Shown one piece after another: positions 44,801-48,699 of a stretch of DNA of 64,000 nt (position 1 is the stretch's first letter; every line of letters begins with the position of its first letter). The DNA lies in NCBI GenBank assembly GCA_039881145.1, contig JAYKKI010000127.1, positions 4,033,501 to 4,097,500 of the forward strand, given 5' to 3'. This DNA is from Druceiella hillmani. Lineage: Eukaryota; Arthropoda; Insecta; Lepidoptera; Hepialidae. The position numbers and the translations under genes are program-made. A model generated the notes under the pieces. The model was not told the DNA's origin, did not search any database, and saw only the letters and a list, made by a program, of their open reading frames with translations.

Positions 44801-46055
44801 AAAAAAGAATGACGCATAACATTAGTCATCGAAAGTGTATTATATGTATGTGTCATCTAGTTTAATTCCGAATAAAATGTCGAAGTGTTACCATGTTTAA
44901 AGTCCGAAATGTTATTCAAAATAATATTAACTTAAAATAACAAAAATTATCAAAACTGTTTAAAATCGCGCTATAAAGGTTCTACACACTTTAGGCGTAC
45001 ATACATAAGTACCATTAACTATTCATAAATATTAATATTACTTTTCATTCTCTAAAAATATATTATCATATCTTTCACAGGCGTAAAATAATGGAGAATT
45101 TCTCAAAAATTATAAAGCCTATAATTCTATATGTAATGTTCTACTCATATTCTACCATAATATATTGCTTAGATATTTGACACGCGTAAAATAATGGAGA
45201 ATTTCTCAAAAATTATAAAGCCTATAATTCTATATGTAATGTTCTACTCATATTCTACCATAATATATTGCTTAGATATTTGACACGCGTAAAATAATGG
45301 AGAATTTCTCAAAAATTATAAAGCCTATAATTCTATATGTAATGTTCTACTCATATTCTACCATAATATATTGCTTAGATATTTGACACGCGTAAAATAA
45401 TGGAGAATTTCTCAAAAATTATAAAGCCTATAATTCTATATGTAATGTTCTACTCATATTCTACCATAATATATTGCTTAGATATTTGACACGCGTAAAA
45501 TAATGGAGAATTTCTCAAAAATCTTAAGGCCTAGAATGGCGGCGATAATTCTAGTCATATTCTACCATAATATATTGCTTTTATCTTTCACAGACGTAAA
45601 ATAATGGAGAATTTTTCAAAAATTATAAGGCCTAAATTATAAGGCCTGTTAAAATTATACACAATAAATAAAACAAAAAAAAGTTTTTGGAGGGCTTAAT
45701 TGGCACCCTCTGAAATTACCATATAAATATTTTAAAACTATACCGATCAACATGATCTATTACAAAGCCAAATTTTAAGGTTCTACGTCAAATATTTTCT
45801 GAGAAATTCACTTGTGACAAACAGGTCAGCAGACACGAGAGAAATATTATGAGTTCCATTTTATTCCAGGTTTCTCTTAAATTACAAAGAAATTAATACA
45901 TATAACTTTTTTTTATAAAAAAGCGCGACTATTTCGATTATGTGATTAAGATGTAGCTAATTTATAATATCGCTCCTGTCATATGTCAGGGAAAATAATG
46001 GCAAAAAAATGAGACTCACCAACTGCTGGAACATCTTATCAGTAAGGGTCGACAT
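283..46055 (-). CDS. Hip1: Huntingtin-interacting protein 1 (HIP1/HIP1R, Sla2 family), 21 exons seen, 3' end beyond window
   Basis: Multi-exon gene on the minus strand. The family links clathrin coats and PI(4,5)P2-rich membrane to F-actin during endocytosis. Joining the exons gives one open frame of 3,835 nt (about 1,278 codons), and every intron phase matches its neighbour. Residues 1-273 are an ANTH domain with family hallmarks such as 'WKFCHVTHKLLREGHP', 'HNPRFPGNL' and 'AGQCRLGALL'. Residues 274-about 325 are a low-complexity linker. Residues about 325-1187 are almost unbroken heptad-type coiled coil. Residues 1188-1278 begin the region before the talin-like actin-binding domain, which is off-window. 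Human HIP1/HIP1R are about 1,040-1,070 residues with a coiled coil of roughly 350; here the rod alone is about 860. The excess comes largely from exons 14-18, copies of one unit. The start at 46053-46055 has a good context (GACACC before ATG). Identity is near certain; whether it is closer to HIP1 or HIP1R is not decidable, since insects usually have one gene. Confidence 0.93.
404..994 (-). other. Hip1 intron 20
   Basis: AT-rich intron of 591 nt with proper GT and AG ends. No transposon protein or repeat was recognised in it. Confidence 0.8.
995..1149 (-). CDS. Hip1: Hip1 exon 20 (post-rod conserved region)
   Basis: 155 nt, acceptor AAACAG, donor AAG|GTTAAT. It encodes AAILESAARACLELITKSAA and on to SDSFLQLAARDK. 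It corresponds to the helical stretch after the rod of HIP1R that precedes the actin-binding THATCH domain. It ends in phase 0. Confidence 0.88.
1867..3050 (+). pseudogene. Decayed pogo/jerky (CENP-B-like) DDE transposase remnant
   Basis: Several broken plus-strand frames lie in order. The clearest is 2725-2922: ISLLLFNNATFQANADLSID... VLFLLPNFTPLSRPMYQNVI. This aligns with the pogo/jerky segment 'LLLLDNAPSHP...VMFLPPNVTSLIQPMDQGVI' around the second catalytic Asp, here replaced by Asn ('FNNAT'). Upstream, NANGNSLIWKVLSEQNITLV (about 2429-2490) resembles the 'ADETGLFWK' block, again without the Asp. At least five in-frame stops show it is dead. The piece at 1867-2085 is open but I cannot align it, so its membership is uncertain. 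Confidence 0.5.
4081..4121. repeat. Perfect 18-bp inverted repeat (hairpin)
   Basis: Arms 4081-4098 and 4104-4121 are exact reverse complements around a 5-nt loop. The sequence begins taattgcgcatcatactc. It lies in Hip1 intron 19. Confidence 0.85.
5182..5332 (-). CDS. Hip1: Hip1 exon 19 (end of coiled coil)
   Basis: 151 nt, acceptor GTATAG, donor T|GTGAGT. It encodes SLEERLNRNENERLTVECEL and on to RAQEELQK. It leaves one base, which exon 20 completes as tyrosine, giving the join QEELQKYRAAILESA. Confidence 0.9.
5333..6175 (-). other. Hip1 intron 18
   Basis: 843-nt AT-rich intron. Open frames at 5366-5654 are AT-rich antisense noise without protein similarity that I recognise. No repeat seen. 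Confidence 0.7.
6176..6451 (-). CDS. Hip1: Hip1 exon 18 (duplicated coiled-coil unit 5, shortened)
   Basis: 276 nt, 92 codons, phase 0 at both borders. Acceptor AATCAG|GAA, donor AAG|GTTCGT. It encodes YMDKLAALDREVNLKS... LELLDLKMKHEQ... ESERK. Compared with the 103-codon unit it lacks about 11 codons in the middle, so it is the most diverged copy. Confidence 0.88.
6452..7083 (-). other. Hip1 intron 17
   Basis: 632-nt AT-rich intron between duplicated exons 17 and 18. No repeat or coding signal was recognised. Confidence 0.75.
7084..7392 (-). CDS. Hip1: Hip1 exon 17 (duplicated coiled-coil unit 4)
   Basis: 309 nt, 103 codons, phase 0 at both borders. Acceptor CACCAG|GAA, donor AAG|GTTTGT. 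It encodes YEDKITALENDVLSKQ... KGDLLEAKRVAEEDAAAM... EHELEDLKL... EREKK. Confidence 0.9.
7444..7488. repeat. Perfect palindrome, 22-bp arms with 1-nt spacer
   Basis: Arms 7444-7465 and 7467-7488 are exact reverse complements around one base. The core reads gacacagcctgtgtc. It lies in intron 16 between duplicated exons 16 and 17. As RNA it would form a very tight hairpin; as DNA it could extrude as a cruciform. Confidence 0.9.
7696..8004 (-). CDS. Hip1: Hip1 exon 16 (duplicated coiled-coil unit 3)
   Basis: 309 nt, 103 codons, phase 0 at both borders. Acceptor CACTAG|GTA, donor AAG|GTTTGT. It encodes YEEKIVSLEAELGRQN... VTELDEAKNNAEENMSTL... EKELINIKV... ENNKK, in the same order as the other units. 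Confidence 0.9.
8005..8608 (-). other. Hip1 intron 15
   Basis: 604-nt AT-rich intron between duplicated exons 15 and 16. Only a short repeated phrase, 'gacttaaatccca' (about 8208 and 8238), was noticed. Confidence 0.7.
8609..8905 (-). CDS. Hip1: Hip1 exon 15 (duplicated coiled-coil unit 2)
   Basis: 297 nt, 99 codons, phase 0 at both borders. Acceptor CACCAG|GTC, donor AAG|GTTGGC. It encodes YDENIICLKTEIND... LEVARSTASDDVSSLQ... EKQLAELRV... VEDKK. It is four codons shorter than the 103-codon unit, the loss lying in the last quarter. Confidence 0.9.
8906..9556 (-). other. Hip1 intron 14
   Basis: 651-nt AT-rich intron between duplicated exons 14 and 15. The bases before the acceptors of exons 14 and 15 are also alike (AATCACCAG), as expected if intron ends were duplicated with the exons. 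Confidence 0.75.
9557..9865 (-). CDS. Hip1: Hip1 exon 14 (duplicated coiled-coil unit 1)
   Basis: 309 nt, 103 codons, phase 0 at both borders. Acceptor CACCAG|GTG, donor AAG|GTTCGC. It encodes YNEKITCFES... LEVARSKAGEDVSSLQ... EKQLANLRV... DEKK. It is closest to exon 15 (shared LEVARS, DVSSLQ and EKQLA blocks), so these two look like the youngest pair. Confidence 0.9.
9866..11710 (-). other. Hip1 intron 13
   Basis: 1.85-kb intron. It holds a 28-bp direct duplication (about 10085-10112 and 10132-10159, 'agcatgtctaaaagaccc') and a small GC-tipped inverted-repeat element at about 10446-10856. The rest is AT-rich with no coding signal. Confidence 0.75.
10446..10856. mobile_element. Small inverted-repeat element (MITE-like) with G-run/C-run hairpin
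   Basis: The left end contains aggcggattaggcggattt and the right end reads tctgtatccgccctt, so the ends share an inverted GGCGGAT motif. Inside, a run of at least 15 G (about 10491-10503 and on) faces a run of 13 C (about 10521-10533) around cacgtgccctcgtacca. It sits in GT-rich flanks (gtgtgtgca and tgtgtgtgtgg). GGCGGAT-tipped short elements are common non-autonomous DNA transposons; the superfamily is not resolved. Confidence 0.5.
11711..12194 (-). CDS. Hip1: Hip1 exon 13 (long coiled-coil exon, likely source of the duplicated unit)
   Basis: 484 nt, acceptor ACATAG, donor AAG|GTATGT. It is unbroken coiled coil of about 161 residues. Its last 105 or so residues align along their length with each of exons 14-18, including LEAV-like starts, 'EKEL(A/E)DLK' near the middle and a terminal EKK just before the splice site. 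This suggests the array arose from the 3' part of this exon. It ends in phase 0. Confidence 0.93.
12195..13552 (-). other. Hip1 intron 12
   Basis: 1.36-kb AT-rich intron. The stretch 12670-12930 resembles 23610-23890 in intron 4 in two blocks (near 'ttacactgttgtcatttt' and 'ttttctaacaacctctta'), so both are probably old copies of one short repeat. No coding signal. Confidence 0.6.
13553..13653 (-). CDS. Hip1: Hip1 exon 12 (coiled coil)
   Basis: 101 nt, acceptor TTGTTAG, donor AG|GTAATC. It encodes KAEIDKAAANMRSTMVELEA and on to KLNDQS, all heptad-like. The open codon is completed by the first base of exon 13. Confidence 0.9.
13821..13930 (-). CDS. Hip1: Hip1 exon 11 (conserved coiled coil)
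   Basis: 110 nt, acceptor AATGCAG, donor CAG|GTACGC. It encodes KVTDEKFQKLKSAYTQLRDE, aligning with the well-conserved 'RYSKLKEKYSELVQ' block in the middle of vertebrate HIP1R. It ends in phase 0. Confidence 0.92.
14602..14700. repeat. 49-bp tandem duplication
   Basis: Two nearly identical copies of 49 bp, each starting atatggtgtatgattatacg, at 14602 and 14650. Confidence 0.8.
15310..15460. repeat. GC-richer foldback with cttcg/cgaag repeats
   Basis: The stretch has CTCGCGAAGTT near 15326-15336 and its inverse AACTTCGCGAG near 15436-15446, with many CTTCG and CGAAG words between. It lies about 20 nt inside intron 10 from the exon 10 donor. It looks like a small MITE or foldback repeat. Confidence 0.5.
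15480..15543 (-). CDS. Hip1: Hip1 exon 10 (coiled coil)
   Basis: 64 nt, acceptor ATTACAG, donor C|GTATGT. It encodes DQLQEEISKNEKLAVISPEL. The proline near its end marks a probable short break in the coiled coil. It leaves one base, completed by exon 11. Confidence 0.88.
15740..15780 (-). ncRNA. Hammerhead-ribozyme-like motif (left arm)
   Basis: Exact inverted copy of the motif in the right arm, read on the minus strand and therefore in the sense direction of Hip1 transcription. The same elements are seen: CCAC, CTGAAGA, a GTTG/CAAC stem, GAAA, CCTAGG, TC and GTGG. In a full-length intron RNA the two arms would pair with each other, which may compete with ribozyme folding. Confidence 0.6.
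15869..15909 (+). ncRNA. Hammerhead-ribozyme-like motif (right arm)
   Basis: All parts of a type I minimal hammerhead occur in order. Stem I strand CCAC is at 15869-15872. The CUGANGA core is CTGAAGA, 15873-15879. Stem II is GTTG/CAAC with loop TAATA, 15881-15893. GAAA is at 15894-15897. Stem III is a self-complementary CCTAGG, 15898-15903. The cleavage trinucleotide GTC ends at 15905, and the stem I partner GTGG is at 15906-15909. The flaw is an extra U at 15880 before stem II (or a U-C mismatch). A palindromic stem III is typical of dimer-forming retroelement hammerheads. Activity is not shown by sequence alone. Confidence 0.6.
16040..16136 (-). CDS. Hip1: Hip1 exon 9 (coiled coil)
   Basis: 97 nt, acceptor ATCACAG, donor AGG|GTATGT. 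It encodes NENHSLASEKNSMLVSMRDH and on to LKATR, a charged heptad pattern. It closes the codon left open by exon 8 and ends in phase 0. Confidence 0.9.
16137..19019 (-). other. Hip1 intron 8
   Basis: 2.9-kb AT-rich intron. A GC-richer stretch at about 16600-16850 includes a CCCCGCAGGTGAACGGGG hairpin and is probably an old interspersed repeat. No coding signal was recognised; the short open frames there are shadows of each other on both strands. Confidence 0.65.
19020..19144 (-). CDS. Hip1: Hip1 exon 8 (linker to coiled coil)
   Basis: 125 nt, acceptor TGTATAG, donor AG|GTAAAC. It starts with a Thr/Ser/Pro-rich piece and passes into LIERDRLIDHLQGELKRL, which aligns with the start of the HIP1 coiled coil ('HLIERLYREI' in vertebrates). 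It leaves two bases that exon 9 completes as arginine. Confidence 0.92.
19145..21874 (-). other. Hip1 intron 7
   Basis: 2.7-kb AT-rich intron. An open frame at 20238-20495 (plus) resembles no protein I know. No repeats beyond short AT-rich runs. Confidence 0.65.
21875..21982 (-). CDS. Hip1: Hip1 exon 7 (linker)
   Basis: 36 codons, acceptor TGTACAG, donor CAG|GTATAG, phase 0. The sequence is acidic and proline-rich (VPPVMVVPEEPPEEVDT). In vertebrate HIP1 this linker carries clathrin and AP-2 binding motifs; no FxDxF, DPF or clean clathrin box is visible here or at the start of exon 8. Confidence 0.88.
21983..22530 (-). other. Hip1 intron 6
   Basis: 548-nt AT-rich intron with normal borders. 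Nothing recognised. Confidence 0.75.
22531..22829 (-). CDS. Hip1: Hip1 exon 6 (end of ANTH domain)
   Basis: 299 nt from acceptor AAATAG to donor CAG|GTCAGT. The conserved blocks run in family order: FDSLDNMRWTSMTSAGQCRL, QLYDCGVRLLFRLHAALPAD, HRTRFHEQFRKL, MQYFRNLLTVPQLPDKPPNF. This completes the all-helical ANTH fold and returns the frame to phase 0. Confidence 0.95.
22830..23269 (-). other. Hip1 intron 5
   Basis: 440-nt AT-rich intron. The open frame at 22911-23105 overlaps nothing recognisable. Nothing else seen. Confidence 0.75.
23270..23331 (-). CDS. Hip1: Hip1 exon 5 (ANTH domain)
   Basis: Short 62-nt exon from TTTCAG to G|GTTTGT. It encodes FQLCVELFDYMDDILKLQAA, aligning with the family's 'FFQLTVEMFDYLE'. 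It enters at codon position 3 and leaves one base, both matching its neighbours. Confidence 0.92.
23332..24027 (-). other. Hip1 intron 4
   Basis: 696-nt intron. Its middle (about 23610-23890) resembles 12670-12930 in intron 12, so it probably carries an old short interspersed repeat. Confidence 0.6.
24028..24185 (-). CDS. Hip1: Hip1 exon 4 (ANTH domain)
   Basis: 158 nt from acceptor TTTGCAG to donor TA|GTATGT. It encodes 'KHLKEGYGKLILLYCNLL' and then 'HAHNPRFPGNLSL', both diagnostic of HIP1-type ANTH domains. It ends two bases into a tyrosine codon that exon 5 completes. Confidence 0.94.
25103..25217. repeat. 57-bp tandem duplication
   Basis: Two near-identical 57-bp copies; the shared words include ctcgcaaaattttattgtaa (at 25114 and 25171) and gtctgctttcggcctctg. 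They sit just left of the transposase remnant and may be its terminal sequence. Confidence 0.8.
25264..25850 (+). pseudogene. Decayed insect DDE transposase (N-terminal helix-turn-helix and start of catalytic part)
   Basis: Three successive plus-strand pieces align in order with a Tc/mariner-type family widespread in insects. First is SNRDYKDFISTYAFAKESAT (from about 25375). Then come NEVDNVVFAQFNADPTSSVKKAAHELISTW and KVWSVAHSGIRHPF (about 25565-25700), the DNA-binding helix-turn-helix region. Last is GVITGKFIEPNFLP (about 25757-25800), matching the family's 'GIIGxxLxGPxFLP' after the first catalytic Asp region. Stops at 25531 and 25741 and frame changes show it is dead, and the segment between the last two pieces is deleted. 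It is related to the transposase at 36706. Confidence 0.6.
26509..26600. mobile_element. Fragment of a Lepidoptera-type interspersed repeat
   Basis: The phrase actagcttctatccgcgact, followed by 'tggttcgcctggaata', is the sort of repeat end found many times in moth and butterfly genomes. Past the adjacent (TA)n tract, 'taccaaatttcgtacagattcgttcag' (26858-26884) resembles the usual companion phrase. The family is not determined. Confidence 0.45.
26709..26828. repeat. (TA)n microsatellite with GT interruptions
   Basis: Two long pure TA runs separated by tgtgtatatatatgtatatatg-type sequence. Confidence 0.95.
27351..27503 (-). CDS. Hip1: Hip1 exon 3 (ANTH domain)
   Basis: 51 codons between acceptor TTGCAG and donor TGG|GTTAGT, phase 0 at both ends. 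It contains 'WKFCHVTHKLLREGHP', one of the most conserved ANTH helices in HIP1/HIP1R and Sla2. It begins with VVALRLP, aligning with the family's 'VNRLPL' segment. Confidence 0.94.
27504..28717 (-). other. Hip1 intron 2
   Basis: 1.2-kb AT-rich intron containing a long hairpin at 27674-27727 and a smaller inverted repeat at about 27788-27820 (cctggaatcaa and ttgattccagg). No coding signal. Confidence 0.75.
27674..27727. repeat. Hairpin, about 25-bp arms
   Basis: Left arm actacaataggatggacagt... and right arm ...actgtccatccaattgtagt are reverse complements with one or two differences and a loop of about 4 nt. It lies in Hip1 intron 2. Confidence 0.8.
28718..28828 (-). CDS. Hip1: Hip1 exon 2 (ANTH domain, lipid-binding loop)
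   Basis: 37 codons between acceptor TTACAG and donor TGG|GTGAGT, phase 0 on both sides. It holds 'SISKAINSLETPVKEKH', which fits the ANTH phosphoinositide motif of a lysine followed after nine residues by a basic KxKH cluster. The next residues, TIIGTFHEKGAVTYW, match the HIP1 family closely. Confidence 0.93.
29386..29759. repeat. Left terminal inverted repeat of the Academ-like element
   Basis: Starts atcccagaacccccagacct and is collinear with the reverse complement of 34944-35337 over its full length, with scattered differences. Both arms contain cattactgccagacactttc and gcggcca-accaatccgaagg. Confidence 0.9.
29962..34868 (+). pseudogene. Transposase-like gene with two zinc-binding modules and an XPG-type nuclease region; frame-broken
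   Basis: The gene starts at 29962 (MATSLNCVFCDKSDE). C7, C10, H57 and C60 form a CxxC...HxxC module. A second occurs at about 30439-30630 (CIFCDQ ... YHHICQ). The middle holds blocks typical of this large metazoan family: KHTALG-like KHIVLGMALKSLT, RYGHCISY, PMWVGFN, PTFYNLFIHLGPFHI, NYARWGVKYHANLL. An intron is likely at about 32734-32826. The C-terminal part has EHEEADTK (33910-33933), CSDIDVS (33988-34008) and ITGCDYNP (about 34162-34185), matching the acidic XPG-I/FEN1 active-site pattern. A second intron (34675-34755) leads to an acidic tail ending at 34868. Breaks are stops at 30280-30282 and 32313-32315 and frame changes near 31030, 31640, 32184 and 33685. Confidence 0.75.
34944..35337. 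repeat. Right terminal inverted repeat of the Academ-like element
   Basis: Inverse of the left arm. It carries about 21 extra bases near 35276-35299 (around gtactaataatcctgaaaat) that the left arm lacks. One arm has therefore gained or lost this piece. Confidence 0.9.
35765..38264 (+). mobile_element. 2.5-kb DDE transposon with about 350-bp terminal inverted repeats
   Basis: The arms are 35765-36114 and 37906-38264. The tips read cagagtaactggttttatgt (left) and cagggttactggttatatgt (right, inverted). The arms stay collinear to gatgtacat near the inner end. The left tip follows ...tata, as expected for TA insertion, but the right flank reads aata, so the duplication is not intact. The inside holds a broken Tc/mariner-type transposase on the plus strand. 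The family is widespread in insects. Confidence 0.85.
36706..37770 (+). pseudogene. Broken Tc/mariner-type transposase inside the 2.5-kb element
   Basis: It opens MNPSRHPYSNEEYTDIMYCY and after stops continues YCDGNAAVAPREYHSRFP and FIGI-RQIRETGR, the helix-turn-helix of this family. Later pieces are RKIWWTDELKFGQAALRITT (about 37168-37230, first catalytic block with 'DE'), DNFIGPYLLPRNLNAEAYKQ (about 37335-37395), a DVPLETRRR-like segment, a decayed 'FQHDGAP' block and NDLRDRIINAANEIR near the end. Several stops and frame changes make it inactive. It is related to the remnant at 25264-25850. Confidence 0.7.
38530..38830. other. CpG-rich unique block in Hip1 intron 1
   Basis: About 300 bases that are much richer in GC and CpG than the flanks (gcttccgcccgcgcgcttcc, acgtgacgcgtacgttgtac-like runs). 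No frame, inverted repeat or transposon protein was recognised. It could be an intronic enhancer or alternative promoter; low confidence. Confidence 0.35.
39141..39242. repeat. 36-37-bp tandem array, nearly three copies
   Basis: Copies of cagaaataacattaattaaa followed by aatcttatatatataa begin at 39143, 39179 and 39216. Confidence 0.9.
39249..39997. mobile_element. Interspersed repeat with inverted AGCT tips
   Basis: It begins tactagcttttacttcgcgc and ends acgaagtggtacgcacagct followed by agta, so the two ends are short imperfect inverted repeats. Phrases such as 'ctacttgacggatttcgagg' and 'gagcgggtatcacgcaaaat' are typical of degenerate non-autonomous repeats in Lepidoptera. No coding capacity; family not determined. 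Confidence 0.5.
41086..43075. mobile_element. 2-kb element with about 400-bp terminal inverted repeats
   Basis: The arms are 41086-41485 and 42645-43075, reverse complements with scattered differences. Both contain gttaagtgtgtctacttgaa (or inverse) and caataaggtacttttattg at the inner end. The interior (about 1.16 kb) has no recognisable transposase and is interrupted by the nested element at 41814-42297. An open minus-strand frame at 42292-42603 matches nothing I know. Confidence 0.8.
41814..42297. mobile_element. Nested 484-bp MITE with caatagggtatttga tips
   Basis: It starts caatagggtatttgatt and ends agtcaaataccctattg, an inverted repeat of about 17 bp with one difference. It lies wholly inside the 2-kb element, so it inserted later. 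It has no coding capacity. The flanks (gctg and aatt) give no clear target duplication. Confidence 0.65.
43614..43887 (-). CDS. Unidentified open frame, possibly a gene or retrocopy fragment
   Basis: A 91-codon open frame in AT-rich DNA whose C-terminal 75 residues look protein-like rather than random (LALVPRNYSLLVVVKHMRKI... AADISYRIEESDRAVDNLHD). There is a possible membrane-like helix (LRRLFIVLWDRIPVFLYL). I do not recognise the family and no splice partners were found. It lies in Hip1 intron 1 on the same strand and may be chance. Confidence 0.2.
45072..45650. repeat. 103-bp minisatellite, about 5.5 copies
   Basis: Copies starting gcgtaaaataatggagaatt begin at 45081, 45184, 45287, 45390 and 45493, and a degenerate one follows near 45594. 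The middle copies are almost identical; the last is shortened and diverged. It ends about 370 bp downstream, in the gene's direction, of the Hip1 first exon. Confidence 0.95.
46020..46055 (-). CDS. Hip1: Hip1 exon 1 (start codon)
   Basis: Twelve codons, MSTLTDKMFQQL, ending in phase 0 at a strong donor (G|GTGAGT). Exon 2 continues directly with SQSISKAIN, the usual start of the HIP1 ANTH domain. The ATG is the first in this open frame, and stops lie upstream. The short first exon followed by a 17-kb intron is typical of a large insect gene. Confidence 0.85.
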
Positions 46056-46300
46056 GGTGTCTCCCGGGCATGCATAAATTGTTAGTAACGAGATTAGTGC
46101 GAGTGTGTTAAGCGCTCGAGCGGTACTTGAGCGGTGTGGAAGGGTGGATCATGCGTTAGTACAGAAAGTGTAGATTGGAAGATGTGCTCCGTTAGTAGAC
46201 CGGCGCATGCGAGACGGTCCGTTGCAGTGCGTTCGTCGATGCGTCGCTTATAGCACCTGCGAAAAAGAAACACACATATTTAGATGGAAAAAAGAAAATG
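46056..46300 (-). promoter_or_regulatory. Putative 5' UTR and core promoter of Hip1
   Basis: The roughly 200 bases upstream of the ATG are clearly GC-richer than the flanks and open on the minus strand into the start context GACACC-ATG. A TATA-like CTATAAGC lies at 46246-46253 (minus). No confident initiator was found. An acceptor-like CGCAG|GTGC at about 46253-46262 leaves open a further upstream non-coding exon. Confidence 0.4.
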
Positions 46301-48268
46301 TCTCACATAGAGGTCTTCGCCCTCAACTTATTATCTTCACGGACCCTTCTATTCAAAGTCGCGTGAAAACTAAACTCGCGCTCGACTTCAGAAACTTTGT
46401 CCCGTTGGAAAATTATTATACAACTCAACAGCGTATATATCGTCACGTGCAGCAAGTTTCGAGTTTGTCTCGTAATTTTCCTCAAACAACCGTCCTATAA
46501 ATATATTCCATCTGCATTGGACCTTAAAGCCGCCAGTAATTGTGTACGTGCCGTAAACACTGACAATCAATGAAGCTGCTTTGCAAGGTTTTACGCATAT
46601 GTAAAGTAGTTTTTTAGATATATAAATGCAAGTCAAAGCTGACATTGGGACCATAAATGTTACAATTTTATGAATTTATTTTTTCTAGTTCCTGACCGTG
46701 ACTTCGTTTACGTGGACTACGTTAATGTCGCCTATGTGTCAAGGTAACGCAACCTATGCGTCAAGTTTGATTTTAGCATGTAACTCATACCTTGGATCCT
46801 GGATTCTAAAATCCGAACATGATTCCCATAGGATAACCTACATAATTCTCTCCCTTTTATAACTCGAGCGAGACGTTACCGCAGGACGCGAACGGATTTT
46901 ATGTCACATAAGCCTCATCCTTTATCGATCATAGTCCCGGGACACCAAATCCAGGGTCACTTTAAAAACTTATAGATGTATACGTATGGCATGTAATGAA
47001 ATTTGAAAACTCTATGGAAGCCACATTTCGTTTTCGAAAGTGGAATTTCAAAACGGCGGCCGTTCGAAGAATTAAAAAAATCGCCAAAAATTCATCATTC
47101 ATACAACAAAAATACACAAATTTTACACTGTTAACGGGAACTATAATACAAAATTAAAAATATAGATAGAAGACATATCACTTATTGGAAAAAGGGAAAA
47201 AGCCCTAAACTTTAATACGCGCACGATACATCGGCGTCTCCATACAACATCATTTCATTTTGATAAATATTTACTTGAGAATTAGTATAGTTGATTCTAT
47301 ATTTTAGTAAATCCAAAAGAAATCTCATGAATTAAGTAATTACTTAATTACATTTTTTCATATGGCGTAGAGGTAGCTTAATTACATTTTTTCATATGGC
47401 GTAGAGGTAGCTTAATTACATTTTTACATATGGCGTAGAGGTAGCTAAGCCATGTAAACTAGCTATGGCAGACAGAGGCGTATAAAAACTATCGATCTTT
47501 ATACAGAAGATTGATTGAAGCTGGATTTATGTACATATTCAAATAAAAAATTTTATTACAAAACTATTTACGTTTCTATGAGAAGTCAACTAGATGGCGC
47601 TGTAATTATTTTGTTTTTCTACTATTTGTTTCAACACCAAAGCGCCAATTCAAAGATGCGATGCTTCTTATTATCATGTCTTCAATAACAACGTAACCAA
47701 AAACTATAAAAATTCACCTTTCCGATCGGCAGTGCCGTCTGATTTATACTAGTTAGAATATTTTGTTTCCATATAAACCAAATACAAACGTTCAACAAAA
47801 TTAATTAAATATAGAATTTCATTATAGATATTTTATATGTCTGTGTGGAATTCTATATATGTATAACGTACATTATAATAACGTTAATTTTCAATGACGC
47901 ATTTTCTATAGCGCGTAGCGAGTAACCACTGAATACTAACCACTTAAATATTTATTAAATGAAAGAAAATAAGTAGACTCACATAACGATTACACATTCC
48001 AACTTCTAAGGAAATTGCAAAAAAGTTATTGTTTATTGATTTAAAACTTGGCATAATAACCAACTCGCATGTTAAACATACACGCATGTTAAATGTATCG
48101 CATGAAAAACCAACGAAATAGACCGGAGCATAAGACTAGCGTGGGCGACATACTCCAAAATCGAATTCACCTTCAAAATGGAAATTCTAATACGTACCTA
48201 TGAAGTTGAAACCTGGGCGTTTACAAAAGAAATTCTCACCAAGGTTAGAGTGAATAGTAATTGAAAGG
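46301..48268. other. Upstream flank of Hip1, no gene recognised
   Basis: Contains a 34-bp tandem array (47343-47444) and short 'gatggcgctgtaatt'-type repeat words at 47594. A 97-codon frame at 46207-46500 (plus) has no similarity I know and overlaps the promoter, so I do not call it a gene. Confidence 0.55.
47343..47444. repeat. 34-bp tandem array, three copies
   Basis: Units starting cttaattacattttttcata and ending tggcgtagaggtag begin at 47343, 47377 and 47411. Confidence 0.9.
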
Positions 48269-48560
48269 AAACTAGTAAAGGTCACAACGAGAGACCGAAA
48301 GAGGGACGAGTGGCTCGGAGAGAAGAGCAGGTCCGCGATCGTCATCAAACGTGTTACGAAGCTTAAGTGGCAACGGGCTGGCCAGAAAGCGAAACTCGTA
48401 GTGAAAAACGCTGGTGAAATGGAGACCGTGGGGCGAAAAGCGTCCACAAGGAAGGTCAAATACGCATCGGTATGATGGTAACAGAAGAGTAGCTGGAGTG
48501 AAATGGTTGAAAAAAGCACCTACACCGCTGCGGTAGGATATATCTAAAGAACAAGTTAAT
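48269..48560 (+). pseudogene. Tail of a LINE reverse transcriptase (decayed)
   Basis: On the plus strand VIKRVTKLKWQRAGQKAKLV... and ETVGRKASTRKVKYASV... align with the 'LKWAGHVAR...WRPRxGKRSVGRPPTRW' end found in many insect non-LTR retrotransposon polyproteins, followed by SSWSEMVEK for 'GSRWMQ'. Frames are broken. The minus-strand open frame at 48187-48519 is its shadow. Confidence 0.55.
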
Positions 48561-48699
48561 TAGTGTTTGTCGATATAGTTTCTATTGTTATCCACGCTTA
48601 TAGCGTGGATACATAAGACCTGCTGGTGCTGTCTTTCGTATCTACATATCTATTGAGTAACATTGACAAAGCGGCGATAAATACATGGCCAGCTCTCCG

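Larger units (their letters stand above)
28829..46019 (-). other. Hip1 intron 1 (17.2 kb, transposon-rich)
   Basis: The largest intron. In order from the left it holds a 5.95-kb Academ-like transposon (29386-35337), a 2.5-kb DDE transposon (35765-38264), a CpG-rich block (38530-38830), a short tandem array (39141-39242), an interspersed repeat (39249-39997), a 2-kb element with long inverted repeats and a nested element (41086-43075), and a 103-bp minisatellite (about 45072-45650). Both recognisable transposases run opposite to the gene. Segments 28829-29385, 39998-41085 and 43076-45071 show no supported feature beyond the items listed. Confidence 0.85.

Noticed and set aside
46207..46500. 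97-codon plus-strand frame over the Hip1 promoter
   Set aside because: No recognisable domain, and it overlaps the likely 5' UTR on the other strand; probably chance in a GC-richer region.
48187..48519. 110-codon minus-strand frame
   Set aside because: Antisense of a decayed LINE reverse-transcriptase tail on the plus strand.
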